Below, one piece after another: positions 1 to 7,314 of a DNA stretch of 64,000 bases. The stretch comes from Ruminococcus sp. (lineage in GTDB: Bacteria; Bacillota; Clostridia; Oscillospirales; Acutalibacteraceae). Both the position numbers and the translations under genes were made by a program. Where the stretch lies: assembly GCA_004558485.1 (NCBI GenBank), contig SFCS01000014.1, positions 1 through 64,000 on the forward strand, read 5' to 3'. Numbering within the stretch: the stretch's first letter is position 1; every line of letters begins with the position of its first letter. The notes under the pieces were generated by a model. The model was not told the DNA's origin. It did no database searches and was given only the letters and a program-made list of their open reading frames with translations.

Positions 1-2
1 CT

Positions 3-959
3 TCAGGGAGAAGCAACGATGGCTTGTGGCCGGATAGTTCGGTTCGTCGCATTCTAACTAGCAGAATGTATATTGGCGACATGGTACAAGGTAAAAACAC
101 TACTATGAGTTACAAAATTAAGCAGTGTCGCGCTATTCCTGAAGAGGATTGGATAATAGTAGAGGGAACACACGAACCCATTATCGACAAGGAAACTTTT
201 GAAAAAGCTCAATCCTTGTTTAATAAGCATATTCGAAAAAGTCCGCAAAAAAATGAAGTTGAATTGTTTTCCGGACTGGTTCGATGCGCAGATTGCAAGC
301 GTATTATGAATATGAAAACGAATGTGCACTCTTACGGAACCTATCGATATTATCGCTGTGCAACCAGACGCAAAATGCGAAAGTCAGCTTGTACGAACCA
401 CACAATTCGTATAGACAAATTAGAGCAAGCAGTTCTGGTCACTATTCAAAAAATGATTGATACTGCTACCGAAACAAGTGAACTGTTAAACAAAATCAAT
501 AATAGCAGCAAACGAAAAAGCGAGTCGATGCATCTTCAAAAAGCATTAAAAACGCATACGCTCGAAAAAGAAAAACTCATGTCCATGATCACAGACCTAT
601 ATCCGGATTGGAAAAGTGGAATTATCACACAGGCCGAGTACCAAACGCTCAAAGAACAGTTTTATCAAAAATTATCTGTTATAGAGGATAAAATTAAGGC
701 TCTTACTAAGTCGATGGAAGAGTTTAAGAATGGTATTACGGATGAGAATGATTTTATTTCGCACTTTAAAAAATACGGAAATATAGAAAAACTCACCAGG
801 CCGCTTTTGACTTAGTTAGTAGAAGAAATCTTTGTGTATGAAGGGGGAGATATAGAGATCGTATTCAAGTTTCAAGATGCTTATACAAAAGCAATGGAAT
901 ATATTGAACTTAATCGTTCTGCGATCGAAGATATCGAAAAGCAAACAAAAACCGCATAA
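3..959 (+). pseudogene. large serine recombinase, 3' part, interrupted by in-frame TAG
   Basis: This is the C-terminal part of a large serine recombinase of the type that integrates and excises mobile elements; its catalytic N-terminus lies upstream of the window. The frame is open from base 3. Visible parts are the end of the Recombinase domain (VRRILTSRMYIGD), a zinc ribbon (CADC near 290-300, then two further Cys near 360 and 390), and a Lys/Glu-rich coiled-coil stretch. A TAG at 813-815 stops the frame, yet the same frame stays open for 47 more codons to TAA at 957-959. Those codons encode typical C-terminal recombinase sequence (LVEEIFVYEGGDIEIVF). I infer a recent nonsense mutation or a readthrough codon. 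Base composition is clearly more AT-rich than the neighbours, which suggests transfer. Confidence 0.85.
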
Positions 960-980
960 TGCTAAGGAATGATTTTGCCT

Positions 981-1017
981 ATCACCGGCTCACACAGTGA
1001 ACCGGTGATTTTCTTTT
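981..1017 (+). terminator. intrinsic terminator after the recombinase
   Basis: Arms 981-993 and 997-1009 pair with one mismatch (ATCACCGG outer stem, TCAC/GTGA inner stem, ACA loop), followed by TTTTCTTTT. It lies 21 bases after the TAA that ends the readthrough frame, so the transcription unit seems to include the distal part of the recombinase. Confidence 0.85.
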
Positions 1018-1097
1018 GTATGACACTGAATTACGAAAAACCAGGTATTTAATGGTATTTTTAAAAAATATATGGTGTTCCCTTGACATTTTCCCCT
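1018..1097 (+). other. probable right boundary of integrated element (attachment site region)
   Basis: AT-rich non-coding sequence changes abruptly at about 1080 into high-GC spoVAD coding sequence. The first clearly SpoVAD-like residues are PAAAD, encoded from about 1095. Large serine recombinases usually lie beside one end of their element, so a recombinant attachment site is expected here. The exact core cannot be set because the left end is outside the window. A short repeated motif GGTATTT occurs at 1044 and again near 1054. Confidence 0.45.
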
Positions 1098-1481
1098 GCA
1101 GCGGCGGATTCGCTGTACCGCTATTTTGAGGACACGCACACCACGCCGTCGGACTATGATCTCGTTCTGACGGGCGATCTCGCCGCGGTTGGGAGCGAAA
1201 TGTTGCATAAGCTCCTCGAAAAGAAGGGCTTTCACCTGGGGGACAAGCACAACGATTGCGGACTCATGCTCTTTGACCGGCAAAAGCAGGATGTGCACGC
1301 GGGCGGTTCGGGCTGCGGCTGCTCTGCCGCGGTGCTGTGCTCCTATATCCTGCAGCGCATGACCGCACACGAGTTGCACGATGTGCTGTTTGTCGCAACG
1401 GGTGCTCTGATGTCGCCTACCACCTCGCAGCAGGGGGAGAGCATCCCCGGCATTGCGCATTTGGTGCATTTGGTGGGTTGA
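1083..1481 (+). pseudogene. spoVAD: spoVAD, 3' fragment (stage V sporulation protein AD)
   Basis: The product matches the C-terminal ~130 residues of SpoVAD, a thiolase-fold protein of about 335-340 residues needed for dipicolinic acid uptake into the forespore. Recognisable blocks are SDYDLVLTGDLAAVG, DKHNDCGLMLFDR, HAGGSGCGCSA and LFVATGALMSPTTSQQGESIPGIAH. The first 60% of the gene is missing, and the sequence upstream is the low-GC recombinase element. TTG at 1083 is only where the open frame begins; no good ribosome binding site precedes it. Downstream is a ThrE-type exporter, not spoVAE. The N-terminal half may lie on the other side of the element. Confidence 0.85.
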
Positions 1482-1506
1482 CGCGCCGTGCCACTTGTGT
1501 TAAAAT
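1478..1506 (+). promoter_or_regulatory. promoter for the ThrE-like pair
   Basis: TTGACG (1478-1483), a 17 bp spacer and TAAAAT (1501-1506). The -35 box overlaps the spoVAD stop codon, so the exporter genes can be expressed independently of the broken upstream gene. Confidence 0.6.
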
Positions 1507-1529
1507 CGGGTCGAAACGGAGGAGTCGGC

Positions 1530-2297
1530 TTGACGGACACACAGAGGGCAGAGCGGCTTTTGGAGTTTTCCGGCGAAATGGGGAAACGGCTTATAAAAAA
1601 CGGAGCGGAAATGTATCGGGTGGAGGAGTCCCTCCAGCTGATACTCACGGCTTTCGGCGTGCACAATGTCAAGGTGTTTGCCATTCCGTCCATCATCATG
1701 ATCAGCTTCAAGCTGAACGATCACCTGTATGCGGGGCAGTTCCGCCTGAAGGGCAACGGAATCAACCTGGAGCGGCTGGAGCAGCTTAATGCGCTTTCCC
1801 GCCGCATTTGTGCGGGGGAGCTGACGCTGGAGCAGGCGGAGGGAGAGCTTGCGGCGATCCTGTCCCGTAAGCGGTACCCCGCGGCGGTGAGCTATGTTGC
1901 TTTCGGCATCGTGGCGTTTTTGTTCACGCTTTTTTGGGGCGGCACGCTGCCGGACGCGGCGATCGCTTTTCCCTGCGGGCTCATCACGAAATATACCGTG
2001 ACGCTTGCCAAACGGTTTCAGACCAATCTCTTTTTCTCCAATGTGCTTTCGGGCTGCTTTTCGGCGGTGATCCCCGTTCTTTTGGGACGGTTTTTCCCCG
2101 CTGTACATACAGATATGATCATCATCGGTACGATCATGCTGCTGGTGCCCGGCATCGCCATTGCCAATGTGATGCGGGACGTGCTGGCAGGGGATACGCT
2201 GACGGCGCTGACGCGCCTCACAGAGGTGCTCATCGTCGGCGTCGGCGTGGCGGTCGGCATCGCCATCCCGTTGGCACTGTCGCATACTGTACTGTGA
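1530..2297 (+). CDS. threonine/serine exporter family protein, N-terminal subunit (DUF1212/ThrE)
   Basis: 255 residues. The N-terminal ~120 residues are the soluble ThrE_N region with the family-typical start (RAERLLEFSGEMGKRLIKNGAEMYRVEES and FAIPSIIMISF blocks), followed by about five membrane segments. ThrE proteins of actinobacteria export threonine and serine; in Firmicutes the protein is often split in two, as here with the next gene 9 bp downstream. I chose TTG 1530 because GGAGG lies 5-9 bases ahead of it; a longer frame to 1488 has no such site. Substrate is inferred from family only. Confidence 0.85.
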   Translation: MTDTQRAERLLEFSGEMGKRLIKNGAEMYRVEESLQLILTAFGVHNVKVFAIPSIIMISFKLNDHLYAGQFRLKGNGINLERLEQLNALSRRICAGELTLEQAEGELAAILSRKRYPAAVSYVAFGIVAFLFTLFWGGTLPDAAIAFPCGLITKYTVTLAKRFQTNLFFSNVLSGCFSAVIPVLLGRFFPAVHTDMIIIGTIMLLVPGIAIANVMRDVLAGDTLTALTRLTEVLIVGVGVAVGIAIPLALSHTVL

Positions 2298-2306
2298 GGT
2301 GAGCAT

Positions 2307-2771
2307 ATGAAAATGTTATTGCCTTGTCTGTATGCCTTTCTCGGCTGTGCCACCTTTTCGGTGATCTTTGAGGAAAAACGCCTGCGGATCATCCTGTCCT
2401 GCTCGGCGACCGGCTTTGTCGCATGGCTTACCTATCTGCTGTTCGGTTTTCTCGGCGCATCTATTCGGATGCAGACGGTGCGCTATTTTCTTGCGGCGGT
2501 GGTCGTGGCGCTGTTGTCGGAGATGTTTGCCCGCATACATAAATCGCCCGCAACGCTGTTTCTCACCATCGGCATCATTCCGCTTGTTCCGGGCGCCGGA
2601 ATCTACTACACGATGGAGGCACTTTTGAACGGCAGTCTCAGCCTGTTTGCGCGGAGAGGACTCGAAACGGCGGCGTGCGCCGGAGCGATCGCCGTCGGCT
2701 GCTCGCTTGTGTCCTCGGTGTTCAGAATGTGCAGCGCCGCACGCAAGAGTTCTGCACTGCGGGAGGAATAA
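2307..2771 (+). CDS. threonine/serine exporter family protein, C-terminal subunit (DUF3815/ThrE_2)
   Basis: 154 residues with four hydrophobic segments and the conserved LFLTIGIIPLVPGAGIYYTMEAL block of the ThrE_2 family (quoted parts: FLTIGIIPLVPGAG). It follows the DUF1212 subunit by 9 bp with AGGTGAG as ribosome binding site. In full-length ThrE the two halves are one polypeptide, so the two products probably form one inner-membrane transporter. The Arg/Ser-rich tail after the last membrane segment should be cytoplasmic. Confidence 0.85.
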   Translation: MKMLLPCLYAFLGCATFSVIFEEKRLRIILSCSATGFVAWLTYLLFGFLGASIRMQTVRYFLAAVVVALLSEMFARIHKSPATLFLTIGIIPLVPGAGIYYTMEALLNGSLSLFARRGLETAACAGAIAVGCSLVSSVFRMCSAARKSSALREE

Positions 2772-2812
2772 GCGGCTTTTTCGGAGATTTCACAGTTTTT
2801 TTCAAAAAAACC

Positions 2813-2841
2813 TTGATTTTTCTTTTCAAATCTGTTATCAT
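2813..2841 (+). promoter_or_regulatory. rpmB promoter
   Basis: TTGATT (2813-2818), 17 bp spacer, TATCAT (2836-2841), 36 bp ahead of the rpmB start, in an AT-rich stretch after the exporter pair. Confidence 0.65.
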
Positions 2842-2876
2842 ACCACTGTTGCTTTATCGAAAAGGAGGTGCAGATC

Positions 2877-3065
2877 ATGGCAAAATGTGACATCTGCGGT
2901 AAGAGCGTTGTTTTCGGTATTCAGGTTTCCCACTCCCATCGTCGTTCCAATCGCACTTGGAAACCCAACATCCGGAAGGTAAAGGCTGTCGTCAACGGTT
3001 CTCCGAAGAGAATTTACGCCTGCACCCGTTGCTTGCGTTCGGGTAAGGTTACCCGCGCGGTCTGA
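2877..3065 (+). CDS. rpmB: 50S ribosomal protein L28
   Basis: 62 residues, normal L28 length. It binds 23S rRNA in the large subunit. Starts MAKCDICGKS and contains the typical HSHRRSNRTWKPNI block. Two CxxC pairs (CDIC near the N-terminus, CTRC near residue 47) make this the zinc-binding form. The start at 2877 is set by AAAGGAGGTG at 2861-2870; an in-frame ATG-less extension to 2868 is not needed. It is a single-gene unit between its own promoter and terminator. Confidence 0.97.
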   Translation: MAKCDICGKSVVFGIQVSHSHRRSNRTWKPNIRKVKAVVNGSPKRIYACTRCLRSGKVTRAV

Positions 3066-3081
3066 TCGACATGACTTTATG

Positions 3082-3114
3082 AGCAGGAGAAGCCTTGCGG
3101 CTTCTCCTGCTTTC
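3082..3114 (+). terminator. rpmB intrinsic terminator
   Basis: A perfect 12 bp stem (3082-3093 with 3099-3110) and 5-base loop, followed by TTTCTTT. Confidence 0.9.
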
Positions 3115-3136
3115 TTTACAAAAGGGGAAAGATGCC

Positions 3137-3724
3137 ATGAAAAACGCTTTCTACGGCGCGCTGATGCGCATGAAGTATATCCCGCGCTGGGTGCTCATGC
3201 GCAACACGAGACAGGAAAATATCTGCGAACACTCCTATGATGCGGCGGTGTTAGTGCATGCACTGGCACTGTTGGAAAACACCCGTTTCGGCGGAAGAAT
3301 CGACGCCGAAAAGTGCGTGATGATCGCGCTGTATCACGATCTGCCGGAAATTCTGACGGGGGACATGCCTACGCCGGTGAAATATGTGGACGAGACGATG
3401 CGTGACGCCTACAGACAGGTGGAGAGCGGCGCTATCGGGCAGCTTTTGCAGCTTTTGCCGGACGATCTGCGCGCACCGTATGCGGCGCTGATGCAGCCGT
3501 CTGATGATCTTTCCGCGGAAAAGCGCATGGTGAAAGCGGCGGACAAGCTGTCCGCGCTCATCAAATGCGAAGAGGAACTCAAACAGGGAAACACGGAATT
3601 TCAGAGCGCGCGTGCCTCGACCGAAAAGGCACTGCGGGAGATGCATATACAAGCGGTCGACTGCTTTTTGGAGGAATTTCTGCCGCCCTGCCGCATGACG
3701 CTGGACGAGCAGCAAAAGCCCTGA
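3137..3724 (+). CDS. HD-domain 5'-nucleotidase, YfbR family
   Basis: 195 residues, close to E. coli YfbR (199), which hydrolyses deoxynucleoside 5'-monophosphates. The HD metal site is visible: His in RQENICEHSYDAA, the HD pair in ALYHDLPEILTGDMPTPVKY, and an Asp in VKAADKLSALI. ATG 3137 is preceded by AAAGGGGAAAG; the longer open frame starts inside the rpmB terminator and is rejected. It lies alone between rpmB and guaB, consistent with a role in nucleotide pool housekeeping. Substrate range is inferred. Confidence 0.88.
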   Translation: MKNAFYGALMRMKYIPRWVLMRNTRQENICEHSYDAAVLVHALALLENTRFGGRIDAEKCVMIALYHDLPEILTGDMPTPVKYVDETMRDAYRQVESGAIGQLLQLLPDDLRAPYAALMQPSDDLSAEKRMVKAADKLSALIKCEEELKQGNTEFQSARASTEKALREMHIQAVDCFLEEFLPPCRMTLDEQQKP

Positions 3725-3731
3725 AAAAAAC

Positions 3732-3760
3732 TTGACGCTGCGCACTTTGCATGATAAAAT
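3732..3760 (+). promoter_or_regulatory. guaB promoter
   Basis: TTGACG (3732-3737), 17 bp spacer, TAAAAT (3755-3760). It begins 8 bases after the yfbR-like stop codon and precedes guaB by 62 bp. Confidence 0.75.
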
Positions 3761-3771
3761 AGATAAAATTT

Positions 3772-3802
3772 ACCAACGGCAGTGAACAGCTGCCCGTTTG
3801 GT
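3772..3802 (+). promoter_or_regulatory. hairpin in the guaB 5' leader
   Basis: Arms 3772-3782 and 3790-3802 can pair (ACCAA/TTGGT base, CAG/CTG top, with small bulges) around a 7-base loop, just downstream of the guaB promoter and 20 bases ahead of the start codon. No T-run follows, so it is not a terminator; it could affect translation or mRNA stability. Confidence 0.4.
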
Positions 3803-3822
3803 GTAAAAAGGAGACGGTAAAA

Positions 3823-5334
3823 ATGGCATATTATTTCAGTGAACCTTCCCACACCTTCAGCGAATATCTGCTCGTGCCGGGGTATACCTCTGAGGCGTGC
3901 ATTCCCGCCAATGTGTCGCTGAAGACACCGCTTGTGAAGTTCAGGAAGGGCGAGACCTCTGCAATCACGCTGAACATACCGCTGGTTTCTGCCATCATGC
4001 AATCCGTTTCCAACGACACGATGGCAATTGCACTTGCCAAGGAGGGCGGCATTTCCTTCATCTACGGTTCGCAGTCGATTGAAAACGAAGCGGCGATGGT
4101 CGCGCGCGTGAAGAATTATAAGGCGGGCTTTGTCGTCAGCGACTCCAACCTGACGGGGGAGGACACGCTGGCGGATGTGCTGGAGCTGGTGGAGCGCACC
4201 GGTCACAACACCATCGCCGTCACCGACGACGGTACGCCGAACGGTAAGCTGTGCGGCATCGTGACCAGCCGAGATTATCGCATCAGCCGCATGGAAATGA
4301 CTGTAAAGGTAAAAGACTTTATGACACCGCTTGCGCGCCTGGTGACCGCGCCGGACACCACGACGCTCAAAGAGGCAAACGACATCATCTGGGAGCACAA
4401 GCTCAATTCGCTGCCGCTGGTCGACAAGGATGGCAGACTGGTGTATATGGTGTTCCGCAAGGACTATTCGCAGCACAAGGAAAACCCGCAGGAGGTGCTG
4501 GATGACAGCAAGCGCTACCTCGTCGGCGCAGGTATCAACACGCTCGACTATGAGCAGCGTGTGCCGGCGCTCGTGGAGGCGGGTGCGGATGTGCTGTGCA
4601 TCGACTCCTCGGAGGGGCACAGCTGCTGGCAGGCAAAGACGCTGCAATTTATCCGTGAAAAGTACGGCGACAGTGTGAAGGTCGGCGCGGGTAATGTGGT
4701 GGATCGGGACGGTTTTCTGTTCCTTGCAGAGGCGGGCGCAGACTTTATCAAGGTCGGCATCGGCGGCGGCTCTATCTGCATCACCCGTGAGCAGAAGGGC
4801 ATCGGCAGAGGACAGGCAACGGCGCTCATTGATGTGGTGAACGCGCGCAACGAATATTACGAAAAGACCGGCATCTACATTCCCGTTTGCTCCGACGGCG
4901 GCATCGTGCACGACTATCATATGACGCTGGCGCTGGCGATGGGAGCGGACTTCATCATGCTGGGACGCTATTTCGCCCGCTTTGACGAAAGCCCGACCAA
5001 CAAGCTGAACATCAACGGTACCTATGTGAAGGAATACTGGGGCGAGGGTTCCAACCGCGCCCGCAACTGGCAGCGGTATGACCTCGGCGGCAAGGCAAAG
5101 CTGTCCTTTGAAGAAGGCGTTGACTCGTATGTCGAATATGCCGGTTCTCTGCGCGACAATGTGGCAAAGAGCCTCTACAAGGTCAAATCCACCATGTGCA
5201 ACTGCGGCGTCACCAACATTCCGGATCTGCAAAAGAACGCGAAGATGACGCTGGTGTCCTCCACCAGCATCGTCGAGGGCGGCTATCACGATGTGATCCT
5301 CAAAAGCAGCACCGGCACGCCGTTCGGCAGATAA
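3823..5334 (+). CDS. guaB: IMP dehydrogenase, Tritrichomonas-like type
   Basis: 503 residues. It oxidises IMP to XMP with NAD, the committed step of GMP synthesis. A TIM-barrel split by two CBS domains (about residues 100-220; VKDFMTPLARLVTA, NSLPLVDKDG). Active-site loop GIGGGSICITREQKG puts the catalytic cysteine at residue 319, and the flap pair Arg-Tyr at 418-419 (NWQRYDLGG). The ordinary bacterial loop is GPGSICTTR; this variant and the C-terminal KSTMCNCG block match the IMPDH class best known from Tritrichomonas foetus (503 residues, same residue numbers, from memory). Good ribosome binding site AAAAAGGAG. Function is safe; the class is recognised by sequence recall. Confidence 0.96.
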   Translation: MAYYFSEPSHTFSEYLLVPGYTSEACIPANVSLKTPLVKFRKGETSAITLNIPLVSAIMQSVSNDTMAIALAKEGGISFIYGSQSIENEAAMVARVKNYKAGFVVSDSNLTGEDTLADVLELVERTGHNTIAVTDDGTPNGKLCGIVTSRDYRISRMEMTVKVKDFMTPLARLVTAPDTTTLKEANDIIWEHKLNSLPLVDKDGRLVYMVFRKDYSQHKENPQEVLDDSKRYLVGAGINTLDYEQRVPALVEAGADVLCIDSSEGHSCWQAKTLQFIREKYGDSVKVGAGNVVDRDGFLFLAEAGADFIKVGIGGGSICITREQKGIGRGQATALIDVVNARNEYYEKTGIYIPVCSDGGIVHDYHMTLALAMGADFIMLGRYFARFDESPTNKLNINGTYVKEYWGEGSNRARNWQRYDLGGKAKLSFEEGVDSYVEYAGSLRDNVAKSLYKVKSTMCNCGVTNIPDLQKNAKMTLVSSTSIVEGGYHDVILKSSTGTPFGR

Positions 5335-5363
5335 AAATATGTAAAAAAAGAGCAAATTTCCCC

Positions 5364-5392
5364 TTGACGCGGGCGGGACAAACTGGTATACT
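5364..5392 (+). promoter_or_regulatory. promoter of rpsF-ssb-rpsR
   Basis: TTGACG (5364-5369), 17 bp spacer, TATACT (5387-5392) with an upstream TG (extended -10 like). It lies in the gap after guaB. Confidence 0.8.
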
Positions 5393-5471
5393 AAACCTGC
5401 CTGTGTTTACAGGTTATCCTTGCTCTGTTCTGAGAAACAGGGCCATTTGTCCGTAAGGAGGTGCAACTGTT
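5393..5471 (+). promoter_or_regulatory. rpsF 5' leader with hairpins, candidate S6:S18 autoregulatory site
   Basis: The ~75-base leader holds a stem AACCTG/CAGGTT (5394-5415) and a second stem CTGTT/AACAG around 5425-5440, followed by TCCGTAAGGAGG. Many bacteria carry an S6:S18-binding RNA element with a CCG-containing loop in exactly this position. The position and structure fit, but I cannot confirm the consensus by eye. Confidence 0.4.
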
Positions 5472-5768
5472 ATGCCTACAGTAAAAGGCTCGTACGAGGC
5501 TGTCTTCATTTTCTCCACGAAGCTGGGGGAAGAAGGCGTTGCAGAGATCAAGGAAAAGTTCCGTTCCCTGATCGAGCAGAATTCGGAGATCGGTGAGGTT
5601 GACGATTGGGGCACGCGCAAGCTGGCTTATCCCATCAATGATGAGACAGACGGCGATTATGTGCTGTACAATTTCGTCAGCGGCCCCGCATTCCCGGCAG
5701 AGCTGGAGCGTGTCGGTAAGATCACCGACGGCGTTCTCCGCTCCATGACTGTCCGCAAGGACGCGTAA
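5472..5768 (+). CDS. rpsF: 30S ribosomal protein S6
   Basis: 98 residues, normal length. It forms a heterodimer with S18 on the small-subunit platform. Typical S6 features are YEAVFIFSTKL at the start, DDWGTRKLAYPINDETDGDYVLYNF in the middle (quoted parts: WGTRKLAYPI) and DGVLRSMTVRKD at the end. AAGGAGG precedes ATG 5472. First gene of the conserved rpsF-ssb-rpsR operon. Confidence 0.97.
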   Translation: MPTVKGSYEAVFIFSTKLGEEGVAEIKEKFRSLIEQNSEIGEVDDWGTRKLAYPINDETDGDYVLYNFVSGPAFPAELERVGKITDGVLRSMTVRKDA

Positions 5769-5783
5769 GGAGGATTTCGAAGG

Positions 5784-6236
5784 ATGAATGTCATTTGTCT
5801 TTTGGGACGCCTTGTGGCGGATCCCGAGCTGAAATCCACGCAAAACGGTGTTGCCGTGACCAGCTTTTGCATCGCTGTCGACCGTTCCTATCAGCCGAAA
5901 GGTCAGGAGCGTCAGACCGATTTCATCAACTGTGTTGCCTGGCGGAACACCGCGGAGTTCATTACGCGCTATTTCCGCAAGGGACAGCGTATCGCCCTGC
6001 AGGGTTCTTTGCAGAGCCGCAACTACAATGATCGCGAAGGCAATCGGCGCACTGCCTATGAGGTTGTCATCGACAACGCCTCCTTCGTCGATCCCAAGAG
6101 CAGCAACAGCGATGCTGCTGCCACACCGCGTTACGACAATCAGACTCCGCAGTATACGGAAGCTCAGCCTGCCTTTTCCAATACGAACGGCAGCGATTTC
6201 GAAGAGATCTTGAGCGACGACGATCTGCCCTTCTGA
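5784..6236 (+). CDS. ssb: single-stranded DNA-binding protein
   Basis: 150 residues. It coats single-stranded DNA in replication and repair. An OB-fold occupies residues 1-105 (MNVICLLGRLVADPELK, FINCVAWRNTAEF, KGQRIALQGSLQSRNY), followed by a flexible linker and the acidic tip ending DDDLPF that recruits partner proteins. GGAGG precedes ATG 5784; the gap from rpsF is 15 bp. It is the middle gene of the ribosomal operon, as usual in Firmicutes. Confidence 0.97.
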   Translation: MNVICLLGRLVADPELKSTQNGVAVTSFCIAVDRSYQPKGQERQTDFINCVAWRNTAEFITRYFRKGQRIALQGSLQSRNYNDREGNRRTAYEVVIDNASFVDPKSSNSDAAATPRYDNQTPQYTEAQPAFSNTNGSDFEEILSDDDLPF

Positions 6237-6272
6237 CCGTAACTTCCAATTCTGTGAAAAGGAGGCCTCTCC

Positions 6273-6530
6273 ATGGCTGAAAAGTTTGAAAAGAGCGAGC
6301 GCCCCATGCGCGGTGCCCGTAAGGGCCGCCGCAAGGTCTGCCAGTTCTGCGTGGACAAGGTCGAGTTCATCGACTATAAGGACATTGCCCGTTTGCGTCG
6401 TTTTCTGTCCGAGCGTGCAAAGATCCTGCCCCGCCGCGTGACCGGCACCTGCGCCCGCCATCAGAGAGATTTGACCGTCGCCATCAAGCGTGCCCGTCAG
6501 ATCGCTCTTCTGCCTTTCGTCAGCGATTGA
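6273..6530 (+). CDS. rpsR: 30S ribosomal protein S18
   Basis: 85 residues. S18 pairs with S6 in the small subunit. The typical core is VEFIDYKDIARLRRFLSERAKILPRRVTGTC and RHQRDLTVAIKRARQIALLPF (quoted parts: RLRRFLSERAKILPRR). Two cysteines in VCQFCVDKV suggest the zinc-type N-terminus. AAAAGGAGG precedes ATG 6273. Last gene of the operon, followed by a terminator. Confidence 0.97.
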   Translation: MAEKFEKSERPMRGARKGRRKVCQFCVDKVEFIDYKDIARLRRFLSERAKILPRRVTGTCARHQRDLTVAIKRARQIALLPFVSD

Positions 6531-6541
6531 CAGATATAATG

Positions 6542-6571
6542 TGCCTTTCCTGACGGAAGGGCATATTTTTT
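6542..6571 (+). terminator. terminator after rpsR
   Basis: Stem TGCCTTTCC (6542-6550) with GGAAGGGCA (6555-6563), a wobble pair inside and a 4-base loop, followed by TATTTTTTG. Confidence 0.8.
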
Positions 6572-6604
6572 GTGAAAACAAATACGCATAAGGAGGAAGT
6601 ACAA

Positions 6605-7297
6605 ATGAACTATTCCCGCGAAGTGGAAAACATGTGCGTTGTGAAAAAGGGCCCGAACCACGGTCCCGCGCCGATTCCGGAAGAAGGAAAGTGGGTCAAG
6701 GCCACGGAAGTTTCCGACATTTCCGGTATGTCACACGGTATCGGCTGGTGTGCTCCGCAGCAGGGCACCTGCAAGCTGACGCTGAATGTCAAGAAGGGTA
6801 TCGTTGAAGAAGCGCTGGTGGAGACCGTCGGCTGCTCCGGCATGACCCATTCCGCTGCCATGGCGGCGGAGATCCTGCCCGGCAAGACCATTCTTGAGTG
6901 TCTCAACACCGACCTTGTTTGCGACGCCATCAATGTGGCAATGCGTGAGATCTTCCTGCAGCTCGTTTACGGCCGCACCCAGTCCGCGTTCTCCGACGAC
7001 GGTCTTGTGATCGGCGCCGGTCTTGAGGATCTCGGCAAGGGTCTGCGCTCTCAGGTGGGCACGATGTTCTCCACCAGAAAGAAGGGCGTGCGCTATCTGG
7101 AGATGGCGGAGGGCTATGTCACCAAGCTGGCTCTCGACGAGGACAACGAAGTCATCGGCTATCAGTTCGTGAAGCTGGGCAAGATGATGGAGGACATCCG
7201 TCACGGCGTGACGCCGGACGAAGCGTATAAGAAGAATATCGGTCAGTACGGTCGTTTCGACGGTGCTGCGAAGTATATCGATCCGCGTGAGGAATAA
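6605..7297 (+). CDS. iron-sulfur cluster assembly scaffold-like protein (NifU-N/IscU-like), partner of GGGtGRT protein
   Basis: 230 residues. The central part resembles the NifU N-terminal/IscU fold: one Cys in GWCAPQQGTCKL, one in ETVGCSGMTHSAAMAAEIL and one in TDLVCDAINVAMREIF give the spaced Cys pattern of a scaffold. An extra N-terminal segment and a ~90-residue C-terminal extension are unlike plain IscU. ATG 6605 follows AAGGAGG; a GTG at 6572 lies in the rpsR terminator and is rejected. It is separated by 17 bp from the GGGtGRT gene, an arrangement I recall from other Clostridia. No isc/suf genes are near, so a role in general cluster assembly is not supported. Confidence 0.75.
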   Translation: MNYSREVENMCVVKKGPNHGPAPIPEEGKWVKATEVSDISGMSHGIGWCAPQQGTCKLTLNVKKGIVEEALVETVGCSGMTHSAAMAAEILPGKTILECLNTDLVCDAINVAMREIFLQLVYGRTQSAFSDDGLVIGAGLEDLGKGLRSQVGTMFSTRKKGVRYLEMAEGYVTKLALDEDNEVIGYQFVKLGKMMEDIRHGVTPDEAYKKNIGQYGRFDGAAKYIDPREE

Positions 7298-7314
7298 AAA
7301 AGGAGGAAGCGTAA

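Noticed and set aside
3601..5355. 584-codon minus-strand open frame opposite guaB
   Set aside because: It mirrors the codon pattern of guaB, whose product is clearly real, and its translation has no recognisable domain.
5391..6581. 396-codon minus-strand frame opposite rpsF-ssb-rpsR
   Set aside because: It spans three proven genes and their terminator; the long frame is a GC-rich antisense artefact.
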